Shown: piece by piece, positions 1-8,166 of the stretch | Numbering within the stretch: position 1 is the first letter of the stretch | Layout of the letters: the number at the start of each line of letters is the position of its first letter | Assembly: GCA_030670605.1 (NCBI GenBank) | Contig: DAOVBK010000004.1 | Coordinates: forward strand, 1 to 21,951 | DNA length: 21,951 bases | Reading direction: 5' to 3' | Origin: Candidatus Stahliibacteriota bacterium | GTDB lineage: Bacteria; Hydrothermota; Tepidihabitantia; SM23-42 | The notes under the pieces: model-generated | Told to the model about the DNA's origin: nothing | Databases searched by the model: none | The model's input: the letters and a program-made list of their open reading frames with translations, nothing else | Made by a program: the position numbers and the translations under genes

Positions 1-1
1 C

Positions 2-1183
2 ACACAGGAAGGCATAGACACAGCACTGTATGCTGGACTCGAAGGTCGGCATTTTGCAGGATACACACTGCACTCGGAATTGCCGAACAAATCATGTATG
101 ACAACGCGCGAACCGCTTGGTGTGTGGGGTTTGATCACACCATGGAATTTTCCTATAGCTATTCCTTCGTGGAAGATATTCCCCTGCCTCTTGAGTGGCA
201 ATACCGCGGTCATAAAGCCCGCTACCTATACACCTGCTTGTGTCGGTGAGTTGGCGTCGATATTGCAGGAAGCTGGTGTTCCTGATGGCGTTCTCAATGT
301 TGTCTACGGTGGTGGCAGCGAAATCGGAGAAGGCATTCTAGACCATCGTGACATAGTAGGTGTTTCATTTACCGGCTCAAGCGATATTGGTAGGAGAATC
401 GGTGAAGTATGCGGGAAAACACTCAAACGCTGTTCGCTTGAATTAGGTGGAAAGAATGGACAAATTGTGCTCAGAGATGCAGATTTAGAGCTTGCCCTTG
501 AGGGAGTATTGTGGGGTGCGTATGGTACAACAGGTCAGCGATGTACAGCGACGTCCCGTCTCATTCTAGAAGCACCAATCTATGACAAATTCATCGATAT
601 GCTCAAGCAGAGGGTTGAAGGATTGAAGCTTGGCAACGGATTGAATGAAGATGTTGATGTTGGTCCGTGTGTGAGTGAATCACAACGAGAGTCAGTTCAT
701 GCGTATATTGAGATCGGTAAGAAAGAGGGCGCAAAGCTCGTAACTGGCGGTGAGTTCTATCAAGAGGGTGAGTGTGCCAAGGGATGGTTCTATAGACCGG
801 CGATTTTTGCTGATGTGCTTCCGACAATGAGAATTGCTCAGGAAGAAATCTTTGGCCCGGTGTTATCTGTTCTTAAGGCAAAGGATTTCAAGGAAGCAGT
901 GGGCATACTCAACAATACAGAATTCGGTCTCTCATCCAGTATCTACACAAATGATTTGAATAAGGCACATCAAGCTGTTGAGTTCGCCGAGACAGGTATT
1001 GTGTATGTCAATGCCCCAACCATTGGTGCTGAATGTCATCTGCCATTTGGCGGTATGAAGAACACAGGAAACGGACATCGTGAAGGCGGTTGGACTGCCT
1101 ATGAGATTTTCACTGAGACCAAGACGATATACATTGACTATTCAGGTTCGCTTCAGAAGGCACAGATAGATACGTGGGAATAA
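2..1183 (+). CDS. NAD(P)-dependent aldehyde dehydrogenase, 5'-truncated by the window
   Basis: The reading frame is open from base 2, so the N-terminus lies outside the window; about 393 residues remain of a family usually near 490. Seen in the visible part: the cofactor-loop ITPWNFP (about 45-51), VIKPA with the cofactor-binding Lys (about 72), FTGS (about 124-127), catalytic-base Glu in LELGGKN (about 147), and nucleophile Cys in GQRCTATSR (about 181). The C-terminal KTIYIDYSG strand is typical of the family. It oxidises an aldehyde to a carboxylate in the cytoplasm. The substrate cannot be read from sequence. The aminotransferase gene 115 bases downstream on the same strand makes an amino-aldehyde or semialdehyde (GABA-, ornithine- or lysine-type catabolism) likely, by inference. 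A TTG at 80 is an internal codon, not the start. Confidence 0.93.
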   Translation, partial: TQEGIDTALYAGLEGRHFAGYTLHSELPNKSCMTTREPLGVWGLITPWNFPIAIPSWKIFPCLLSGNTAVIKPATYTPACVGELASILQEAGVPDGVLNVVYGGGSEIGEGILDHRDIVGVSFTGSSDIGRRIGEVCGKTLKRCSLELGGKNGQIVLRDADLELALEGVLWGAYGTTGQRCTATSRLILEAPIYDKFIDMLKQRVEGLKLGNGLNEDVDVGPCVSESQRESVHAYIEIGKKEGAKLVTGGEFYQEGECAKGWFYRPAIFADVLPTMRIAQEEIFGPVLSVLKAKDFKEAVGILNNTEFGLSSSIYTNDLNKAHQAVEFAETGIVYVNAPTIGAECHLPFGGMKNTGNGHREGGWTAYEIFTETKTIYIDYSGSLQKAQIDTWE

Positions 1184-1232
1184 AGAGAAGTCAAAGAGTC
1201 CCAAAGTAGAAGAGTGAAAGGGAACAGAAGTA

Positions 1233-1280
1233 CACTCTGTTGCTTTTGCACTCTGTAACACTGGCACTCTGTTACTTCTA
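1233..1280. repeat. Three tandem 16-bp units
   Basis: CACTCTGT recurs at 1233, 1249 and 1265, a strict 16-base period, inside the 108-base gap between the dehydrogenase and aminotransferase genes. The flanking left half of the gap is made of purine-rich words such as GTCAAAGAGTCCCAAAG. AGAAGT (left) and ACTTCT (right) are complementary, so the gap could fold. No promoter is evident. Confidence 0.6.
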
Positions 1281-1297
1281 AGATGTGAAAGGTGAAT

Positions 1298-2641
1298 ATG
1301 AGGAAGAAAAAGGTAAGAAAACCAATAATCAGAACTAAATTACCCGGTCCAAAGGCAAAGACGGTTTTGCGTCGCGATAACAAATATGTTTCACCATCGT
1401 ATACCCGAGCATATCCACTCGTGATCAAAAAAGGTACTGGGGTGTGGGTCACTGATATTGATGGCAATACGTTTCTTGACTTCTCCGCGGGCATCGGCGT
1501 TACCTCAACTGGTCACTCGCATCCGGCAATCGTTGATGTTATCAAGAGACAGGCTGCGAAGTTCATTCATATGTCGGGCACAGACTTTTATTACGACGTT
1601 CAAACAAAGATCGCAGAAAAGCTTGCTGAGATCGTACCTGGCGCCAAGAATAAGAAGGTCTTTTTCGGTAATTCTGGTGCCGAGTCTGTCGAATGCGCAA
1701 TGAAGTTAGCGCGTTACCACACGCGCAGGCCGCGTTTTGTTGCATTCACTGGTGCTTTTCATGGAAGAACCTTTGGAGCTCTTTCACTGACGGCATCGAA
1801 ATCGATTCAGAAGCGATATTTCGCACCGATGTTGCCATCAGTAACCCATGTGCCCTATGCATACTGTTATCGTTGTGTATTCAATCTTGAATATCCGTCG
1901 TGCAAATTTGCCTGCGTTGATTATATTGATGATGTTATCTTTAAAAAAGTTGTATCACCGGAAGATGTCTGTGCGATTTTTGTCGAACCGGTACAAGGCG
2001 AAGGTGGTTATATTGTGCCGCCGAAAGGCTATTTGCTGGCACTGCGAAAATTGTGTAATAAGTATGACATATTACTCGTTGATGATGAAGTACAATCCGG
2101 CATGGGAAGAACTGGACGCATGTTCGCGATCGAGCATTTCAACACGAAGGCTGATATATACTGTATCGCAAAGGGGGTTGCTTCTGGGATGCCACTGAGT
2201 GCGTGTGTTGCACGACCCGGCATCATGGATTGGCAGCCTGGTTCACATGCATCAACATTCGGTGGAAATCCCATAGGATGCGCGGTTGCGCTCAAGACGA
2301 TCGAACTGCTGGAAAATGAGCTCATTGAAAATGCTGCGTATCTCGGGAGGATTGCCCTTAAACGGCTACACGAATTGGAAAAGAAATATGAATTTGTTGG
2401 CGACGTACGCGGCAAGGGTTTGATGATCGGTATTGAGCTTGTTGCTGACAAGAAGAGCAAGCGACCAGTCACAGACCGTCGGAATGCAGTTGTCTATGAA
2501 GCATTCAAACACGGATTACTCTTGCTTGGTGCTGGTGCATCAACGATACGGCTTATTCCTGCACTCATTCTTAGCGAGAATGAATTACATGTAGGTATTG
2601 ATATCATAGAACAGGCGCTCAAGAAAGTATTCCGGGTGTAA
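1298..2641 (+). CDS. Class-III PLP-dependent aminotransferase (acetylornithine/GABA aminotransferase family)
   Basis: A 447-residue fold-type I aminotransferase transferring an omega- or alpha-amino group to a 2-oxo acid. Motifs: GNSGAESVECAMK phosphate-binding region (about 125-136), FHGRT (about 155), VEPVQGEGG (about 229), the cofactor-binding Asp in LLVDDEVQSGMGRTG (about 259-273), and the PLP Lys in IAKGVASG (about 292). Four Cys at about 190, 193, 202 and 206 (CYRC then C-x3-C) recall the insertion seen in archaeal-type acetylornithine/ornithine aminotransferase or racemase relatives; I recall this and have not checked it. The ATG at 1298 is preferred over the in-frame GTG at 1292, because AAAGGTG at 1288-1294 would act as ribosome site. 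It probably works with the upstream aldehyde dehydrogenase. Substrate not determined. Confidence 0.9.
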   Translation: MRKKKVRKPIIRTKLPGPKAKTVLRRDNKYVSPSYTRAYPLVIKKGTGVWVTDIDGNTFLDFSAGIGVTSTGHSHPAIVDVIKRQAAKFIHMSGTDFYYDVQTKIAEKLAEIVPGAKNKKVFFGNSGAESVECAMKLARYHTRRPRFVAFTGAFHGRTFGALSLTASKSIQKRYFAPMLPSVTHVPYAYCYRCVFNLEYPSCKFACVDYIDDVIFKKVVSPEDVCAIFVEPVQGEGGYIVPPKGYLLALRKLCNKYDILLVDDEVQSGMGRTGRMFAIEHFNTKADIYCIAKGVASGMPLSACVARPGIMDWQPGSHASTFGGNPIGCAVALKTIELLENELIENAAYLGRIALKRLHELEKKYEFVGDVRGKGLMIGIELVADKKSKRPVTDRRNAVVYEAFKHGLLLLGAGASTIRLIPALILSENELHVGIDIIEQALKKVFRV

Positions 2642-2643
2642 AC

Positions 2644-2692
2644 AAAAAAAAGGGGACAGTCCCCTTTAATTAGGGGGACTGTCCCCTTTTTT
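2644..2692. terminator. Nested palindrome acting as bidirectional terminator
   Basis: Arms 2646-2664 and 2674-2692 are perfect 19-base inverted repeats (six A plus a GGGGACAGTCCCC core, and its complement plus six T) around a 9-base loop. Each 13-base core is itself nearly palindromic. It lies 2 bases after the aminotransferase stop and 15 bases after the convergent lipoprotein stop, with A-tract and T-tract outside, so it can terminate from both sides. It also resembles GGGGAC-N-GTCCCC repeats dispersed in many uncultured bacterial genomes. Confidence 0.8.
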
Positions 2693-2706
2693 ATTCTGTG
2701 AAATTT

Positions 2707-3210
2707 CTATTTTGAAGGTGTTACATGGAAGCCGAAATTCGCCTCGACCGTGTCCCGCGAATCCCATCCATAATCATCCCGGGCAATGAACCGGAATGTA
2801 CAGTAGGCGTCATAAATACCGTTTCCTAATGCATACGAGCGTACCGTATCAATTGGAAGCGGTATTTTCAGAATGTAGGTGGTATCGCACTCACATTCAT
2901 CACCACGGTTGAGCCGGCCAGGAACCTTGAGATATATGTGAGTTTCAAATGGCCCAAAGAACAGAACATCATTTGCATCATAGTATTCCCAGACAAATTT
3001 GATAATGGTTGCATCAACTGAATTCATCGCGATGAATCCTGTTTTTTCAATTTCACCGTAATGTAACGTGTCAGTCTCATAGGTCACCAATGCCATCGGA
3101 TTCATGTAGACGAGTTCAATATCAGCGCGCTTCTCAATTGACTCTGACGCAAGGTCACAGGCAACAAAGAATACTGCAATTACCAAACCAAAGACTAAAA
3201 ATTTTTTCAT
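2707..3210 (-). CDS. Putative lipoprotein of unknown function
   Basis: A 167-residue protein with a lipoprotein-type signal: MKK, a hydrophobic stretch (about 4-15), then FVAC with Cys18 as the probable lipidated residue. The mature part is rich in aromatic and acidic residues, with a predicted beta pattern (alternating hydrophobics, FVWEYYD, YILKIPLP, YCTFRFIARDD). A CEC motif lies near the middle. I recognise no family. The start is firm: AGGAGG sits 4-10 bases upstream (3211-3220 region) and a good promoter lies behind it. It is a single-gene transcript ending at the shared palindrome. Location is probably the envelope, by inference from the signal. Confidence 0.75.
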   Translation of the reverse strand: MKKFLVFGLVIAVFFVACDLASESIEKRADIELVYMNPMALVTYETDTLHYGEIEKTGFIAMNSVDATIIKFVWEYYDANDVLFFGPFETHIYLKVPGRLNRGDECECDTTYILKIPLPIDTVRSYALGNGIYDAYCTFRFIARDDYGWDSRDTVEANFGFHVTPSK

Positions 3211-3237
3211 TATTCCTCCTTTTACACTTCTGATAGA

Positions 3238-3265
3238 ATTTTATACAAAATTCTCCATTTGTCAA
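3238..3265 (-). promoter_or_regulatory. Sigma70-type promoter of the lipoprotein gene
   Basis: On the minus strand TTGACA (3260-3265), a 16-base spacer, then TAAAAT (3238-3243). The expected transcript start is about 20 bases before the ATG, which leaves room for the AGGAGG ribosome site. Confidence 0.6.
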
Positions 3266-3677
3266 GAGGGAATATACAGGGAAAGGCAAAAGTCAAAAGG
3301 AAAAAGGCAAAAGGTAAAGGGAAAAAGCAAACGAATGTAGAATCACTACGTTTGCAGGATCGTCCTTATGAACTCGCAGGATCATTTCATTCGTCCCGAC
3401 AGCGCTTCGCGCAACGGGTCCGTAGACTCTCGTAGAGTCAACGTGACTCTGCGGAGATGCGCAATTCTATAGCCGAATCGCAGATTTGGTTAGAATTGGC
3501 ACAGTATCGCTCCTGATGGAGCTTGCAATTACGGGAAAACGCGAATGGACGCGAATCAACAAGGCAGAAGGGATTTTCGTACTCGTGATTCGTCGTTCGT
3601 AATCGTATCCGGTGACACTCGTTTTACGAGTACGACTTACGATCAACGAGTACGGTCTTCATATCGCGCATCCTGTG
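3266..3677. other. Non-coding island of repeated short words
   Basis: 412 bases with no credible gene. They contain purine runs (AAAGGCAAAAGG and variants, 3280-3330), GCAGGATC twice (near 3355 and 3377), a 24-base palindromic element shared with another island, a GACTCT-CGT-AGAGTC hairpin (near 3426-3440), ACGCGAAT twice ten bases apart (near 3539), and ACGAGTACG twice with an ACTCGT-TTT-ACGAGT hairpin (near 3618-3655). The right end abuts the spoIID-like stop codon. No terminator with a T-tract is visible for that gene. Confidence 0.6.
3395..3418. repeat. Dispersed palindromic repeat, copy 1
   Basis: CCCG and CGGG ends enclose AGCGCT...CGCGCAA. A 25-base copy with the same ends lies at 15970-15994 in another intergenic island, differing by one substitution and a short change in the loop. 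GCG-CTTCG-CGC can form the inner hairpin. Confidence 0.65.
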
Positions 3678-4949
3678 TCATCTGATTCTTTTTAGTCTTG
3701 CGCCGCGGTAGTAATAGCGGAGAATATCTCTATAGCTCTTGCCTTGCCGTGCCTGTTCAATGGCGCCAAACTGACACATGCCGACACCATGACCAAAACC
3801 CCTGCCTTCTACAATAACCGTCGCACCTTTTGATCTAATGGTGATGTAGTTCGATTTAAGCAAACCTGCTGGGTTACCTATATATGCAAGTGCTTTTCGT
3901 ATGTGGTAGCCAGGGATTGTATAGTGATTGTTTTCCGTTTCCACTATCATTTCCCTCACTCGTTTGCTGCGTTTGTTTATCTTCAGCCGGATTCGTTTAA
4001 TACGTTCGCTCTCCGGAATTGCGTGACCGATTATCTTGAGGCGATTTCGTAGGTTCTGGTAGAACTGTGTTTTTGGCAATTCGCTATTCCATGTGTAGTG
4101 CGGGCTTTTTTCACAGTACGTGCACCGTATGCTTCTTAAGTATGGTGGTGCTTTTCCTTGCCACGCATCGTTGAAATCAGCGGTCCGACCACCGCATGTA
4201 GAATGGTATTTTGCCTCGATGGGTTGGTTCCGGTAGGTCATTATTTCTCCTGCTGTCTTTTGTATTGCACGGTTTGTTACATCGCGTTCAGCACTGATAC
4301 CCTTGTACACTTGGTCTTGAATCGTCGCATAGAGGTCAAAACCGAGGTGATCATATTGGTTGATATGTGCGTAGGCATACGTGCGTGCTGCCACTGCTTG
4401 CGCTTTTGCCGCCTCGATAAGATCCTCAGAAAGGCCGCCTATCTCACAGGGAACAACACCTTTGAGATAATCTTCGACATTCACCACATTGATAACCCAT
4501 ATTCTGCCACCTGTTTTCCTCATTTCAATATTACCGCGGTACTGTACACCATTCACCGTGACGGTTCCACTGTGTGGACCAAAGAACAGAGGGAACGTAT
4601 GTTTGAGATTGACGCGGTAATCGTTGTACAGTTTCCCTCGTTGGGTTCCACTGATTGTGACGTCGTCTACACCGCACACAACAGCGACGCGAACGAGATT
4701 ATGTTTCATAATCCCACGCGTGTAGGGCATACAGCCTGATATGAGCAAGACAGTGAAAAGGCACAGCGTCAATATATATATGTATGTTCTGGTTGCTTGT
4801 TTAAGGGCGTAGCCACTGGTATGGTTCAATGTTTTTCGTTTGTTGTTTTTTTCTCCATGTGACCATGCCTTATTACCATACGGGCCCCGTAAGAGCATCT
4901 TCAACGCCTGACCTGATATTGATAGTGAAGAGAGGAAATCATTTATCAT
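3678..4949 (-). CDS. SpoIID/LytB-type peptidoglycan lytic transglycosylase, lipoprotein
   Basis: The SpoIID domain covers about 80-420 of 423 residues. Motifs: VPCEIGG with the presumed catalytic Glu (about 169), KAQAVAARTY (182-191), YHSTCGGRT (248-256), and GRGFGHGVGMCQFGA near the C-terminus. The family cleaves glycan strands lacking stem peptides. Here it is probably a periplasmic or outer-leaflet enzyme for wall remodelling, not sporulation. The extra Cys pair CTYC (276, 279) together with C252 and H249 may bind zinc (inference). A hydrophobic stretch and lipobox ISGC put the lipidated Cys at 73, unusually far in. The real start may be the in-frame TTG at residue 41 (about base 4829), but neither candidate has a clear ribosome site. 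A 98-base gap separates it from the Mut7-C gene upstream. Confidence 0.85.
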   Translation of the reverse strand: MINDFLSSLSISGQALKMLLRGPYGNKAWSHGEKNNKRKTLNHTSGYALKQATRTYIYILTLCLFTVLLISGCMPYTRGIMKHNLVRVAVVCGVDDVTISGTQRGKLYNDYRVNLKHTFPLFFGPHSGTVTVNGVQYRGNIEMRKTGGRIWVINVVNVEDYLKGVVPCEIGGLSEDLIEAAKAQAVAARTYAYAHINQYDHLGFDLYATIQDQVYKGISAERDVTNRAIQKTAGEIMTYRNQPIEAKYHSTCGGRTADFNDAWQGKAPPYLRSIRCTYCEKSPHYTWNSELPKTQFYQNLRNRLKIIGHAIPESERIKRIRLKINKRSKRVREMIVETENNHYTIPGYHIRKALAYIGNPAGLLKSNYITIRSKGATVIVEGRGFGHGVGMCQFGAIEQARQGKSYRDILRYYYRGARLKRIR

Positions 4950-5047
4950 GCTTTTTCTATAGATTCATCCCGTCCTCTTACGGAGCTGGCGGTCATGCCT
5001 TATAACGTACGACGTCAGACTAACAGTATCGATATCTGTAGGAACAC

Positions 5048-5500
5048 TCATTTGCTATTCTCTTGTTTGATTACATATTTGATTTCCTCAAGCATCTTTT
5101 TGTAATGGCTTCCTTTCCAGTAGACTCTGCCACATTGTGGACATTGCGCAAACTGTTGAAAATTCTTATACGTAAAATATGGTACTTTGCCTTTGACCGA
5201 TGTCTTGCTTACAGATTCGAGTTCAGCATTACATTCAATGCACCGTGAAAAGAGATGTATTTCTTTACGCAATTTGAAGTGCTCGATGACATTTTCCAGT
5301 TGTTCTCTCGGATCAGAAAGTTCAAGAAAGCAAACATCTTTTTTATCTCTGAGGTGCGTGTTGCGTGTCAGTATCACACGTTGCTCTCTGCGAGCATCAA
5401 GGAGTATTGCCATGCCCTCATTTGAATAAGAAGCATCTATGCCACACGTTCTGAGTAGTTTACAGAGCTTGCCGAGCATGCCATTACAGATGAATTTCAC
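5048..5500 (-). CDS. Mut7-C (DUF82) PIN-like domain plus zinc ribbon, probably catalytically altered
   Basis: 150 residues. Residues 1-60 match the Mut7-C RNase-like domain (MLGKL...LLRTCGID, VILTRN.HL). Residues 85-125 form a zinc ribbon with Cys87-x2-Cys90 and Cys120-x2-Cys123. In the family as I know it, the first strand carries an Asp (FLVDGMLG) and the fourth region reads LLTRD. Here both are Asn (N6 and N47), which predicts loss or change of nuclease activity. The GTG start is 4 bases after the holB stop, so translation is probably coupled. It could now bind RNA without cutting it. Family call is firm, activity is inference. Confidence 0.8.
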   Translation of the reverse strand: MKFICNGMLGKLCKLLRTCGIDASYSNEGMAILLDARREQRVILTRNTHLRDKKDVCFLELSDPREQLENVIEHFKLRKEIHLFSRCIECNAELESVSKTSVKGKVPYFTYKNFQQFAQCPQCGRVYWKGSHYKKMLEEIKYVIKQENSK

Positions 5501-5504
5501 CGGC

Positions 5505-6449
5505 TTACGGTAGTTTTACTAAGACATTGAAGAGGAGTAGCAGACGGTTCGGGTTCCTATCAAGTGCATTGATACTTTTGTTTAACAAAACGAGTGCATC
5601 GACTATGGTCTGTAATGGCAGTTCACTTTTTTGTGCGATTGCATCATTGATCTGAATTGTGTTACCCTGTCCGATTTTTCTGTAGAAAGCAAGACGGTAT
5701 AGTAAAAGCAACGGATAGAAAAGATCGATGACTTTTTTTCGTTCATACTCGAATGTCGTTGAAACAGCTGTTTCTGGGTCGAGCGGACATTTCTTGAACA
5801 AGGGATAGACATTCTCTGTGAGCTGGCGATCCCGCAGGACGAGCATTTCTCCTGGACTTCCCAGGAGATAATCATCGTTCCCGTCGAAGACGACCGTCTT
5901 AACCTGTTCTTCTCGCAAATAGCTAAATGGTACGGTTCTGCACCGTGAACGAATGGTTGGCAGCAAATAATCTGGTCGTGAGGATGTTAGCACAAAAAAG
6001 GTATCGAGCGGTGGTTCTTCCAGTGTTTTGAGAAAACAGTTTGCCGCTTCATCAGTCATCCAGTCGGCTTCGAGAATGAGCACGACACGTTTTGCGCCTT
6101 TCTCCGGCATGTGCATCAGTCTTTGGATTACATGCCTGATCTGCTCGATGAGGATAGCACTGCGGTCCTCCAGTTCGACTAGTGCATTTTCAGGCAAATA
6201 CTGGCAGGTGTATTCGTATATTTTTTCTTCTTTGTCCTTGATTCGTGAAGGTATGGGTCCAATCAACATGAAGTTCGTCGAGCTCGGAGGGCATCCCAAT
6301 GTTTTTGCGAGAGTGAAACCGAATGTTCGCTTCCCGACACCACGTGGACCCACAAAGAGAAAATTGTACAGATTGCCTTTGTTGAGCGCCGCGCGAATGA
6401 AACGTTTGGCGGTATTTTGTCCAGTGATTTCGTCGAGATAATCAGTCAC
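5505..6449 (-). CDS. holB: DNA polymerase III delta-prime (clamp loader) subunit
   Basis: 314-residue AAA+ protein of the clamp-loader family. Walker A-like GPRGVGKRT (34-42), Walker B-like VVLILEADWM (122-131), sensor 1 (VLTSSRP) and the SRC arginine finger (168-170). The lid and C-terminal oligomerisation region follow. After the Walker A helix a single Cys (LGC) remains, and the four-Cys zinc module common in DnaX/HolB is missing. It acts in loading the sliding clamp. holB near rsmI also occurs in Firmicutes, which supports the call. The GTG start has no ribosome site. Instead a TATAAT box sits five bases upstream, suggesting a leaderless transcript in addition to read-through from hflX. 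Confidence 0.88.
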   Translation of the reverse strand: MTDYLDEITGQNTAKRFIRAALNKGNLYNFLFVGPRGVGKRTFGFTLAKTLGCPPSSTNFMLIGPIPSRIKDKEEKIYEYTCQYLPENALVELEDRSAILIEQIRHVIQRLMHMPEKGAKRVVLILEADWMTDEAANCFLKTLEEPPLDTFFVLTSSRPDYLLPTIRSRCRTVPFSYLREEQVKTVVFDGNDDYLLGSPGEMLVLRDRQLTENVYPLFKKCPLDPETAVSTTFEYERKKVIDLFYPLLLLYRLAFYRKIGQGNTIQINDAIAQKSELPLQTIVDALVLLNKSINALDRNPNRLLLLFNVLVKLP

Positions 6450-6454
6450 AGCAG

Positions 6455-6482
6455 ATTATAATACAGAAAAGAAAATAATCAA
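6455..6482 (-). promoter_or_regulatory. Promoter giving a leaderless holB transcript
   Basis: TTGATT (6477-6482, overlapping the hflX stop), 16-base spacer, TATAAT (6455-6460), then only 5 bases to the GTG start. The expected transcript start falls on the start codon within a couple of bases. Confidence 0.5.
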
Positions 6483-7588
6483 GGTTTCTTGAAAAAAAAG
6501 TTTTTCAAATGCTGTTTGAGGTCATAACATCCTTTTCCTGTTTTTGCAGCGACGAAGAGTGCGTTGGGATATTTTTCTGTGAGCCTTTGCTGTTCTTCCT
6601 CGAACAAACGGTCGATTTTGTTGAAGACAAGAAGCGCTGGTGTTTTGTGTGCATCCATTTCTTCAAGAACATTGTTCACCGTGAGGATTTTCATCTCAGC
6701 ATCTTCGGCAGTCGCGTCTACAATGTGAATGAGCATGTCCGCTTCCATAACTTCTGCAAGTGTCGCGTGAAAAGAAGCAATGAGATCATGAGGCAGATTC
6801 TTGAGAAATCCGACAATATCGCTGATAAGCATTTTGTGTCGCGGTGGTACAAATAAAACAGACGTATTGGAATCAAGGGTCGAAAAGAGCTTGTCGGATG
6901 TGACGAGTTGCGCCTTGGTGAGTGCGTTCACGAGCGATGATTTGCCTGCATTGGTGTAGCCAACAACGCATATCTTGGGTATGTTCTTTCTACCTTTTCT
7001 CTGCACCTGCTTCGTCCGTTCGATTTTCTTCAGCACCCGTTTCAACGTCGAAATACGTTGCTGTATTCGACGGCGGTCGACTTCCAGTTTCTTTTCACCA
7101 GGGCCACGTGTGCCAATACCGCCACCAAGCCGGGAGTATTCAATCCCGAAACCAACAAGCCGAGGTAACCGGTATTCCAGCTGGGCGAGCTCAACCTGTA
7201 ATTTGGCTTCTTTGGTGCGCGCATGCATGGAGAAGATGTCGAGGATGAGGGTAGTTCTGTCAATAATACGCACACCAGTGATCTTTTCGATATTCCTGAT
7301 TTGCGCAGCAGACAGCTCTTTATCAAAGATGATGAGATCGATGTCAAATGTCTGACAGATTTCAGCAAGTTCTCGTGCCTTGCCTGTGCCAATAAGTGTT
7401 GCGGGATCAAATCGACTTTTGATCTGCACAAATGTTTCAATAACCTCACCGCCAGCAGTTGCGGTAAGATTCGCGAGTTCCTCAAGTGATTGTGCAAGTA
7501 GCCACCGTTCCTTTTGTGTCTGCGTCACACCGACGAGCAAAACTTTCTCTGCGGTGTTCTCATTGGATGTGGTTCGAGTTTTTTTCAA
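6479..7588 (-). CDS. hflX: Ribosome-associated GTPase HflX
   Basis: 369 residues. The N-terminal HflX domain is followed by the GGGIGTRGPGE loop (155-165), a basic coiled helix (about 168-200), and a GTPase domain with G1 GYTNAGKSS (210-218), G3 DIVGF (257-261, where DTVGF is usual) and G4 NKID (323-326). HflX splits stalled or stress-inactivated 70S ribosomes. The TTG start overlaps the stop of the upstream phosphatidyltransferase gene in a TTGA tetranucleotide, so translation is likely by termination-reinitiation; no ribosome site is visible. A later in-frame TTG or GTG near residue 17 is possible but would remove the first strand. Confidence 0.92.
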   Translation of the reverse strand: MKKTRTTSNENTAEKVLLVGVTQTQKERWLLAQSLEELANLTATAGGEVIETFVQIKSRFDPATLIGTGKARELAEICQTFDIDLIIFDKELSAAQIRNIEKITGVRIIDRTTLILDIFSMHARTKEAKLQVELAQLEYRLPRLVGFGIEYSRLGGGIGTRGPGEKKLEVDRRRIQQRISTLKRVLKKIERTKQVQRKGRKNIPKICVVGYTNAGKSSLVNALTKAQLVTSDKLFSTLDSNTSVLFVPPRHKMLISDIVGFLKNLPHDLIASFHATLAEVMEADMLIHIVDATAEDAEMKILTVNNVLEEMDAHKTPALLVFNKIDRLFEEEQQRLTEKYPNALFVAAKTGKGCYDLKQHLKNFFFKKP

Positions 7589-8166
7589 CGTTGGGAGGAT
7601 TTTACGTGCGTGAAAATGATGCGTTGTATCATCGTCTGAATAGTACCAACCGCAAGGATCACAAGTACATAGATAACAATATGCGGACCGAACACCGATC
7701 CAATAACAAGAAGGGTAAATCGTGTAAGTCTTTCAAAGATACCAACTTGCGGAGAGATGCCTAACGCTTCACCGCGTGCTCGGGTGTAACTGACCATCAT
7801 GGATCCGAACAGAGCAAGAAAAAGCCAGACAAGGGCGTAGCGCTCATGAGTATAGTAATAGCCGAAGAGCCCGAAATAGACCATAAATTCGTTAATGCGG
7901 TCAACTGTTGAATCGAGGAAACCCCCGATATTGCTCACTTGCTGTGTCTGCCGAGCAATTTCTCCATCAAAGGTGTCAAAGAGCCCGCACAGCAGGAGAA
8001 ACACTGCGCCTGCCCAGAAAACACCGTGCCAGTAAAAGATGGCTGACACCGCTGCAAAAATGAGGCCGACAAACGTGATAACATTGGGCGGGATCTTGAA
8101 GAGGATAAGTATTCTTACTATTGGCAGTACGATGAATGTTCGTCCCAGATTCTTGAGCGCGTTCAT
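7585..8166 (-). CDS. CDP-alcohol phosphatidyltransferase, PgsA/PI-phosphate synthase-like
   Basis: 193-residue integral membrane enzyme with the complete signature D64-x2-DG-x2-AR-x8-G-x3-D85-x3-D89 and about six hydrophobic segments. It transfers a phosphatidyl group from CDP-diacylglycerol to an alcohol acceptor in the inner membrane. The [11 protein letters not shown] segment (about 127-137) resembles the acceptor-side region of inositol-phosphate-using members, but glycerol-3-phosphate is equally possible. ATGA overlaps with rsmI upstream and TTGA with hflX downstream place it inside a coupled operon. Acceptor not determined. Confidence 0.85.
   Translation of the reverse strand: MNALKNLGRTFIVLPIVRILILFKIPPNVITFVGLIFAAVSAIFYWHGVFWAGAVFLLLCGLFDTFDGEIARQTQQVSNIGGFLDSTVDRINEFMVYFGLFGYYYTHERYALVWLFLALFGSMMVSYTRARGEALGISPQVGIFERLTRFTLLVIGSVFGPHIVIYVLVILAVGTIQTMIQRIIFTHVKSSQR

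Noticed and set aside
4158..4739. 193-codon open frame opposite the SpoIID-like gene
   Set aside because: Antisense shadow with no family features or ribosome site; the opposite frame has clear motifs.
4950..5047. Promoter or riboswitch in the gap before the SpoIID-like gene
   Set aside because: A TATAAG-like box exists on the minus strand, but no -35 at proper distance and no recognisable fold.
6922..7497. Several open frames of 75-151 codons within hflX
   Set aside because: Arg/Ser-rich shadows of the GTPase gene without motifs.
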